This document shows, one piece after another, positions 1 to 3,947 of a DNA stretch of 5,343 nt (position 1 is the first letter of the stretch; the number at the start of each line of letters is the position of its first letter). The position numbers and the translations under genes are program-made. Under the pieces are notes generated by a model. That model searched no databases. It was not told the DNA's origin and worked only from the letters and a program-made list of their open reading frames with translations. This DNA comes from an uncultured Campylobacter sp. (GTDB lineage: Bacteria; Campylobacterota; Campylobacteria; Campylobacterales; Campylobacteraceae): contig NZ_CALHIK010000096.1 in NCBI RefSeq assembly GCF_938030785.1, positions 1-5,343 on the forward strand, given 5' to 3'.

Positions 1-61
1 AAAAAATAAAACTAAGTTGAAATTTTATTCATTCAGATAAAAATTTTCATTTAAATCTCGC

Positions 62-73
62 GCTAAATTTAGC
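62..73. repeat. 12-bp palindromic word GCTAAATTTAGC, copy 1
   Basis: The bases read GCTAAATTTAGC, a perfect 12-bp palindrome. An identical copy lies at 352-363. Partial forms occur at 379-387 (AAATTTAGC), 1803-1813 (GCTAAATTTGC) and around 1909-1918 (TTAAATTTAGC). The word is concentrated in the non-coding DNA around the sotB-like gene and is absent from the divergent promoter region 3808-3947. Its function is unknown. Confidence 0.6.
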
Positions 74-300
74 CGGCGGCGCGCTCGTTTATTCTTACGG
101 CGCGATTATTTGCTGCGCGGCGAGCTCTCAAATACAGCGCGAAATTTTACCGTGGAATTTTACCACCGCCCTGACAAACGCTATGTGAAATTTAATCTCG
201 CTCGACCGAACACACAAGAAATTCCATGAGCTGCTCCGCCAAACATAGCGCATATTTATATTAGATTTTTAGAGGCTAGCTACGGAGTAAATTTCGCCGA

Positions 301-347
301 GCGCGGCTTTGTTTTTTGAACGTAAAATTTTATTTTCACAGCCGCGC
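301..347. repeat. GC-rich inverted repeat (8-bp arms)
   Basis: GCGCGGCT at 301-308 is exactly complementary to AGCCGCGC at 340-347, with a 31-base AT-rich spacer. It ends 16 bases before the TATAAT box at 364. No T-run follows on either strand, so it does not look like a standard terminator. It could be an operator or the remnant of an upstream gene's end; the role is not determined. Confidence 0.45.
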
Positions 348-351
348 AGAG

Positions 352-363
352 GCTAAATTTAGC
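352..363. repeat. 12-bp palindromic word GCTAAATTTAGC, copy 2
   Basis: This is the second exact copy of the palindrome at 62-73. It abuts the TATAAT box at 364-369, so a protein bound here would overlap the promoter. Whether it is a regulatory site or simply a frequent genomic word cannot be told from one window. Confidence 0.55.
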
Positions 364-369
364 TATAAT
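364..369 (+). promoter_or_regulatory. Candidate -10 box for the sotB-like gene
   Basis: A perfect TATAAT sits at 364-369 on the plus strand, with no recognisable -35, which is normal for Campylobacter sigma-70 promoters. Transcription would start near 376 and leave an untranslated leader of about 148 bases that includes the palindrome at 420-441. A poorer box, TATAGT at 477-482, would give a leader of about 35 bases and is an alternative. Which one is used cannot be decided here. Confidence 0.4.
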
Positions 370-419
370 TCCCGCTTGAAATTTAGCCTGGAGCGTGCAC
401 GCAAATGCAGCGCGCAAAA

Positions 420-441
420 TTTTAAATTTTAAAATTTAAAA
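420..441. repeat. 22-bp perfect AT palindrome
   Basis: The 22 bases 420-441 equal their own reverse complement, built from alternating T and A runs and centred between 430 and 431. It lies between the two candidate -10 boxes of the downstream gene, so it would be in the leader if the 364 promoter is used. It could be an operator or a weak hairpin. The AT-only composition makes a chance origin more likely than for a mixed sequence of the same length. Confidence 0.5.
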
Positions 442-523
442 CACAGCCTCGTAAAAACCGCAAAATGCGCCAGGCTTATAGTCAAAATTTAAAAGTGGAA
501 TTAAAAGTAGAAAGAGAAAACCG

Positions 524-1693
524 ATGAACGTCCATAAAATCGCTTATACGAGAGTTGTCGCGTTAGCGTTTGCCGCCTTTATTTTTAATACGACGGAATT
601 TATCCCCGTGGCCCTGCTAAGCGACATTGCGGCGGATTTTAAGATGGATGTTACGAGTACGGGCCTAATCATCACGATCTACGCGTGGGCGGTGAGTATC
701 CTTTCGCTGCCGTTGATGCTACTTACTTCAAAGCTTGAGCGTAAGAGGCTGCTTTTGCGGCTTTTTGTGCTGTTTACGCTAAGCCACGTCCTGGCGGCCA
801 TTGCGTGGAATTTTGCCGTTTTGGTAATCGCGCGACTGGGCATCGCGATTTCGCACGCGATCTTTTGGTCGATCACCTCATCGCTCGTCGTGCGCGTAGC
901 GCCGATAAATAAAGGCTCTCAGGCCATCGGCATGCTCGCTCTTGGCACCTCGCTTGCGATGGTTTTAGGGCTTCCTTTGGGGCGCGTGGTCGGCGAGCTT
1001 TTTGGCTGGAGGATCACGTTTTTCGCAATCGGCGCGCTTGCGGCGGCCGAGGCGCTGTTTCTTTGGAAAATTTTACCGTTTTTGCCAAGCAGGCGCGCGG
1101 GCTCTCTTGCGAGTTTGCCGATGCTAGCAAGGCGCCCGATGCTGCTTGCTTTGTATCTGCTGACGTTTTTGATCGTAGGCGCACATTTTACGACCTACAG
1201 CTACGTCGAGCCCTTTGTGGCGAAATTTAATCCCGCAGGGGATCACTTCGTAACCTACGTCCTGCTTGCGTTCGGTGCTTCTGGTATCGCTGCGAGCGTG
1301 CTTTTTTCGAAGCTTTACCGCTCATTTCCGAACGCATTTTTGATCTGCGCGATTCTTTTTATCCTAGCCTCGGTGCTAACGCTAAAAGCTTTTGCCGCAA
1401 ATGACGCGGCGCTGCTGCTCGCAGCTTTCGTCTGGGGAGTGGGGATTTTCGGCTTCGGACTCTGCTTGCAGATTAGGGTTTTGGCGCTAGCTCCCGACGC
1501 TACCGATGTCGCGATATCGATCTATTCGGCGATCTACAACGTAGGCATCGGCGGCGGAGCGCTTTTGGGGCATCAGATCGCAACGAGCTTCGGGCTTGAA
1601 TACATAGGCGAGGCGGGCGCAATACTGGGCGCGCTAGGGCTTGCAAGCTACCTCTACGCAAGCGTGAAATTTGCGGAGAAAAATAGCGCGTAG
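524..1693 (+). CDS. sotB: Major facilitator sugar efflux transporter, SotB type
   Basis: Inner-membrane proton-driven efflux pump of the major facilitator superfamily, 389 residues, close to the roughly 396 of Escherichia coli SotB, which exports arabinose, IPTG and related sugars. The match is visible along the whole chain. Residues 18-36 carry FNTTEF and the following LLSDIA segment; 51-64 read TIYAWAVSILSLPL; a motif-A-like loop with ERKRLLL lies at 72-78; HAIFWSIT is at 111-118; GLPLGRVVGELFGWR is at 149-163; and LAPDATDVA at 322-330 precedes a glycine-rich helix. About 12 hydrophobic segments are present. The start ATG aligns with the family's N-terminus, although the ribosome site is weak (AGAAAGAG about 8 bases upstream). 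Codons are GC-rich (sampled lines 55-58% GC), unlike the genes beyond 2100. It stands alone with no partner gene. The family is confident; the true substrate may be sugars, drugs or other solutes. Confidence 0.93.
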   Translation: MNVHKIAYTRVVALAFAAFIFNTTEFIPVALLSDIAADFKMDVTSTGLIITIYAWAVSILSLPLMLLTSKLERKRLLLRLFVLFTLSHVLAAIAWNFAVLVIARLGIAISHAIFWSITSSLVVRVAPINKGSQAIGMLALGTSLAMVLGLPLGRVVGELFGWRITFFAIGALAAAEALFLWKILPFLPSRRAGSLASLPMLARRPMLLALYLLTFLIVGAHFTTYSYVEPFVAKFNPAGDHFVTYVLLAFGASGIAASVLFSKLYRSFPNAFLICAILFILASVLTLKAFAANDAALLLAAFVWGVGIFGFGLCLQIRVLALAPDATDVAISIYSAIYNVGIGGGALLGHQIATSFGLEYIGEAGAILGALGLASYLYASVKFAEKNSA

Positions 1694-1771
1694 GCTTAAA
1701 TTTGCGAAAGAGCTTCGGCGAGATTAGCGCGCGCTTTTAGTTGGCGCTTTAAAACGGCAGTTTTATGGGTC

Positions 1772-1789
1772 TAAATTTTTAAAAATTTA
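1772..1789. repeat. 18-bp perfect AT palindrome
   Basis: Bases 1772-1789 are a perfect palindrome (TAAATTTTTAAAAATTTA). It begins 78 bases after the sotB stop codon. It could fold as a very weak hairpin reading as a terminator in both directions, although an AT-only stem without a real loop would be unstable. It resembles the palindrome at 420-441 on the other side of the gene. Confidence 0.45.
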
Positions 1790-1803
1790 TCCCTCGCGAC
1801 CAG

Positions 1804-1962
1804 CTAAATTTGCAGATAAAATTTAACCTCGCGCCTAATTACACCGTTTTTAATATGCGTTTCTTGCAATGACACGTCTTTGCCGTCAAGCGCAATATCC
1901 GAAGTGCTTAAATTTAGCGTCGGTATCGTTGCGATCGATAAAACCTTAAGATTTTTTATCAA
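1804..1962 (-). CDS. Unassigned 52-residue open frame (possible small or remnant gene)
   Basis: An open frame on the minus strand could start at TTG (1960-1962) and end at TAG (1804-1806), giving 52 residues that begin LIKNLKVLSIATIP and continue with SDIALDGKDVSLQETHIKNG. The N-terminus is basic then hydrophobic, and the middle has the mixed polar composition of a real protein, which made it worth listing. Against it, there is no ATG, the AGGGAG upstream is only two bases from the TTG (too close for a good ribosome site), and the frame stays open only a few codons further upstream. I recognise no family. It may be a small gene, a decayed remnant or chance. Confidence 0.2.
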   Translation of the reverse strand: MIKNLKVLSIATIPTLNLSTSDIALDGKDVSLQETHIKNGVIRREVKFYLQI

Positions 1963-1970
1963 TTCTCCCT

Positions 1971-1979
1971 TGATATAAT
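1971..1979 (+). promoter_or_regulatory. Orphan extended -10 promoter, plus strand
   Basis: TGATATAAT fits the Campylobacter extended -10 (TGnTATAAT) exactly and is the same type as the boxes of the permease and asparaginase genes. Transcription would start near 1986 and run rightward toward the 3' end of the regulator gene. No plus-strand reading frame with a start codon follows, so if it is active the product would be a non-coding RNA. Confidence 0.4.
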
Positions 1980-1985
1980 TTATGC

Positions 1986-2123
1986 GATTTTAGAAGCTAT
2001 TTGATCGGGAAATGTTTTAGTTGATGTAAAAATAGGCATAAATTTAATCTCGATAAGAATTTAACAAGTTTGTTGCGACGCGAATGCTACACTTTGTAAA
2101 AAAATACTTAAAGGCTATTTTTT
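1986..2123 (+). ncRNA. Possible small RNA of about 138 nt
   Basis: This span runs from the predicted start of the orphan promoter at 1971-1979 to the T-run at 2118-2123. No open frame explains it. Two structural hints exist: ATCGGGA (2004-2010) can pair with TCTCGAT (2048-2054) over seven positions including one G-U, and the 2099-2123 hairpin ends in six T on this strand. The RNA would overlap the last 16 bases of the regulator gene in antisense. It resembles no RNA family I know; this is a hypothesis from promoter plus terminator only. Confidence 0.2.
2099..2123. terminator. Weak bidirectional terminator-like hairpin at end of gntR
   Basis: AAAAAATA (2099-2106) pairs with TATTTTTT (2116-2123) around a 9-base loop, straddling the regulator's stop codon. 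Read on either strand it is a hairpin ending in a T-run, so it could end both the regulator transcript (leftward) and any rightward RNA. The stem is A-T only and therefore weak. Confidence 0.3.
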
Positions 2124-2767
2124 ATCGCATCTTCTAAAATATTTTTCGTCTTATTAGTATGTGCTGTGTTGAGATGAACTAATTTTTTTAAGTCTTTTTT
2201 CTGATACGCTTCTATTATTGCCCTGTGTTCCTCATTTGAGGATTCTATATGGGATTTTTTATAAAACAAAGACAGTGAAACATATGGGATTGCCGCCATT
2301 ATAAGGGTTTCGACGATATTAAATGTCCTACTACCGCTTTCGCTCTGCCAAAAGCATCGATGAAAATTGGCATTTAACAAAGCCCATTCGTTTAAATCCG
2401 TGCAAGTTTCGATCTGTTCTTGGATATTAATTGCTTTTTGTAGATACTCAGTATCATATTTTTCAAACGCATCCGTTATAAGTTTGCTTTCCAATAAAAT
2501 TCTGAGTTCATAAATTTCTTTTGCTTCCTTGTAGCAAAGCCCCTTTACAATTGCGCCTTTAAACGGATCGAAACTGATTAGCCCTTTTGCCGTCAGAATT
2601 TTTAGCGCTTCCCTTACCGGCGTAGCGCTAACGTTAAATCTCTTTGAAATTTCATTTTGTTTTAGCTTGGAGCCGGATTTTATATTTCCGTTTAAAATAT
2701 CTTGACTAAGACTATGGACTATAAATTCTGTTGTGGTGATAGGACGATCCGAATTGAGATGTATCAT
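2108..2767 (-). CDS. GntR-family regulator with FCD domain
   Basis: DNA-binding transcription factor of 219 residues, normal length for the FadR/FCD branch of the GntR family. The N-terminal winged helix-turn-helix spans about residues 12-75, with the family signature in ISKRFNVSATPVREALKIL (40-58) and the wing near LISFDPFKGAIV (63-74). The C-terminal all-helical FCD domain (about 80-215) retains the expected metal-site residues N132, H136, H181 and H203; such domains usually bind a metal plus a small carboxylate or amino acid. The ATG is preceded by GGAG five bases upstream. It lies 62 bases downstream of the asparaginase on the same strand and also has its own candidate promoter. Its GC content (30-42% in sampled lines) is the lowest of the window's genes. 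By context it probably controls the asparaginase and permease; the effector is unknown, with aspartate, asparagine or another dicarboxylate as guesses. Confidence 0.9.
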   Translation of the reverse strand: MIHLNSDRPITTTEFIVHSLSQDILNGNIKSGSKLKQNEISKRFNVSATPVREALKILTAKGLISFDPFKGAIVKGLCYKEAKEIYELRILLESKLITDAFEKYDTEYLQKAINIQEQIETCTDLNEWALLNANFHRCFWQSESGSRTFNIVETLIMAAIPYVSLSLFYKKSHIESSNEEHRAIIEAYQKKDLKKLVHLNTAHTNKTKNILEDAIKNSL

Positions 2768-2789
2768 TTATTCTCCGTTTTTTAGGAGT

Positions 2790-2795
2790 ATTATA
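2790..2795 (-). promoter_or_regulatory. Candidate -10 box of the gntR gene
   Basis: The minus strand reads TATAAT, preceded by TTG, at 2795-2790, giving a start near 2783 and a leader of about 16 bases before the regulator's ATG. It would let the regulator be made independently of the asparaginase transcript. The box lies inside an inverted repeat, TATTAT (2789-2794) and ATAATA (2801-2806), which could be an autoregulatory operator. Confidence 0.45.
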
Positions 2796-2829
2796 CAAAA
2801 ATAATATAAAAACAATCCAGATCGATGCC

Positions 2830-3807
2830 TCAGAAATTTCCAAATTCTTTTTTTATCTGTTCCAAATTCATGTTGTTTGCCAACAAAAGCATCAACAAAA
2901 GCCTCGCTTTAATTGGCGATAACCAGCCGGACATTATACAACCGATACTTTGTAAATCCATCTCCGAGCCCTTATAACCGTATGTCTTAGTAGCGCAGAT
3001 CCCGCTACCTGTGCGAGAAGCGACGACGACCGGAATTTGAGCATCTTTTAGCTTGTCCATCATATCATATGATACGTGTCCGGCACCTACGCCACTAATT
3101 ACGATACCGCTAAAATTAGCACGCACAGCAAGCTCAATCATCTCGCCGTCACAACCCAAATAACTTTGTATAATCTCTACTTTAGGAAATTTAACGCTAG
3201 GCAGGGGATAAATTTTACGAGATACGGCAGGAGCTATAAATTTTACTTCATTCTCTATCACAAGCCCCTGAATACCGGCATTGATTGATACAAAAGTTTG
3301 TAGAGAAAAGGTATTACTCTTGTGAACCCATAATGCACTATGGATCGTATCGTTTAATACTACTAGTACGCCCCGATCTCTGCTTTGCGGACTAATGGCA
3401 GTTAGCACGCTAGCGTATATATTACCGGCGCCATCCGAACTGATAGAGTCAGCATTTCGCATAGCGCCGGTAAGAACTAACGGAGCATGCTCATCCCAAA
3501 CTAAATTTAGAAAGAATGCGCTTTCTTCTAGCGTATCGGTTCCTTGTGTAATAACCACGCCTGCTGCCCCTTTAGCTATCTGCTCTTTCGCCCATTTATA
3601 AACTTCTACAAGATCTTGTACCTTTAAACTACCACTAGGAAGAGCCAGCAAGGTTTTGGCCTCTATTTGCACCATCTCCCTCAAAGCAGGTACTGCACCT
3701 ACTAACTGCTCTGCGCTAAAGCTAGGTTTAACTCCGCCTTGTCCACCGTTCGCGCTCATACAAATCGTACCGCCCAACGCACCGACTGCAATTTTTGGCT
3801 TTGACAT
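2830..3807 (-). CDS. L-asparaginase (cytoplasmic)
   Basis: Threonine amidohydrolase of 325 residues, the usual length of bacterial type I/II asparaginases, converting L-asparagine to aspartate and ammonia. Both catalytic blocks are present: GGTI at 12-15 with nucleophile T14, and ITQGTDTLEES at 86-96 with T90 and D91. The lysine that completes the second triad is K163 in VHKSNTF. SGS (58-60) fits the substrate-binding loop and SRTGSG (264-269) the C-terminal domain. There is no signal peptide, so the enzyme should be cytoplasmic, unlike the periplasmic type II enzymes. The flexible loop after T14 (CMSANGGQGGVKP) has no tyrosine where E. coli enzymes carry the catalytic Tyr, so specificity or rate could differ. 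AAGGAG lies six bases before the ATG. It is divergent from the permease and upstream of the gntR regulator. A role in another amide's hydrolysis is possible but less likely. Confidence 0.92.
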   Translation of the reverse strand: MSKPKIAVGALGGTICMSANGGQGGVKPSFSAEQLVGAVPALREMVQIEAKTLLALPSGSLKVQDLVEVYKWAKEQIAKGAAGVVITQGTDTLEESAFFLNLVWDEHAPLVLTGAMRNADSISSDGAGNIYASVLTAISPQSRDRGVLVVLNDTIHSALWVHKSNTFSLQTFVSINAGIQGLVIENEVKFIAPAVSRKIYPLPSVKFPKVEIIQSYLGCDGEMIELAVRANFSGIVISGVGAGHVSYDMMDKLKDAQIPVVVASRTGSGICATKTYGYKGSEMDLQSIGCIMSGWLSPIKARLLLMLLLANNMNLEQIKKEFGNF

Positions 3808-3840
3808 TTTTTACTCCTTCACTTTTTTTTAGTTTGGGAA

Positions 3841-3849
3841 ATTATACCA
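3841..3849 (-). promoter_or_regulatory. Extended -10 promoter of the asparaginase gene
   Basis: The minus strand reads TGGTATAAT here, a full TGnTATAAT extended -10. Transcription would start near 3834, leaving a leader of about 27 bases with eight consecutive A and then the AAGGAG ribosome site (3814-3819 on the plus numbering). The promoter is back to back with that of the permease, with 57 AT-rich bases between the two boxes. Confidence 0.65.
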
Positions 3850-3882
3850 TATTTTAAAATTTTTCAATACAAAATACTAAAT

Positions 3883-3894
3883 ATTATATATAAT
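3883..3894. promoter_or_regulatory. 12-bp AT palindrome between divergent promoters
   Basis: ATTATATATAAT is a perfect palindrome lying between the asparaginase and permease -10 boxes, 13 bases upstream of the permease box. It shares its ATTAT/ATAAT halves with the inverted repeat over the gntR promoter (2789-2806), there with wider spacing. It is a possible regulator site, but AT-rich palindromes arise easily by chance in such DNA. Confidence 0.25.
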
Positions 3895-3906
3895 TTTTTA
3901 AAAAAA

Positions 3907-3915
3907 TGTTATAAT
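3907..3915 (+). promoter_or_regulatory. Extended -10 promoter of the permease gene
   Basis: TGTTATAAT at 3907-3915 is a complete extended -10 on the plus strand. The start of transcription should fall near 3922, giving a leader of about 26 bases with AAGGAG at 3936-3941, six bases before the ATG. There is no -35 consensus upstream, only T/A-rich DNA, as expected for Campylobacter. Confidence 0.7.
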
Positions 3916-3920
3916 GCCCA

Positions 3921-3932
3921 AAGAAATTTCTT
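3921..3932. promoter_or_regulatory. Candidate operator: 12-bp palindrome at permease start of transcription
   Basis: AAGAAATTTCTT is a perfect 12-bp palindrome covering the predicted +1 of the permease promoter and ending three bases before the ribosome site. A repressor bound here would block transcription start. No exact copy was seen at the asparaginase or gntR promoters, so it may be specific to the permease or belong to a different regulator. Confidence 0.35.
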
Positions 3933-3947
3933 AAAAAGGAGTTAACA

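Larger units (their letters stand above)
1..523. other. Gene-free region upstream of sotB-like gene
   Basis: I see no convincing gene in these 523 bases. Open stretches exist (41-229 on plus, 128-253 on minus), but they lack a start codon, a ribosome site or a recognisable product. The region alternates GC-rich patches (about 61-135 and 295-350) with AAATTT-type words. It holds two copies of a 12-bp palindrome (62-73, 352-363), a GC-rich inverted repeat (301-347), a TATAAT box (364-369) and a 22-bp AT palindrome (420-441), each listed separately. It probably serves as promoter and spacer DNA for the gene at 524; any regulatory role is inferred. Confidence 0.6.
1694..2107. other. Gene-free region between sotB-like gene and gntR
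   Basis: These 414 bases separate the sotB-like gene from the convergently read regulator and hold no recognised gene. Visible elements are a short hairpin with arms TAAAAC/GTTTTA (1750-1755 and 1760-1765), an 18-bp AT palindrome (1772-1789), an unassigned minus-strand open frame (1804-1962) and an orphan extended -10 on the plus strand (1971-1979). GC content drops across this stretch from the sotB side to the gntR side. No strong terminator for sotB is evident. Confidence 0.55.

Noticed and set aside
41..229. A 62-codon open stretch on the plus strand ending ...RPNTQEIP
   Set aside because: It has no ATG or GTG start, no ribosome site and strongly arginine-rich translation typical of chance frames in GC-rich DNA; no family recognised.
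128..253. A 41-residue minus-strand frame starting with ATG (MRYVWRSSS...)
   Set aside because: No ribosome-binding sequence before the ATG and an implausible composition; it overlaps the plus-strand open stretch, so at most one could be real.
679..876. Minus-strand frame inside the sotB-like gene
   Set aside because: It is fully contained in a well-supported gene and its product resembles nothing; a shadow frame.
1726..1765. Possible terminator of the sotB-like gene (AGCGC/GCGCT and TAAAAC/GTTTTA stems)
   Set aside because: The stems are only five and six pairs and no proper T-run follows either, so I did not list it as a terminator.
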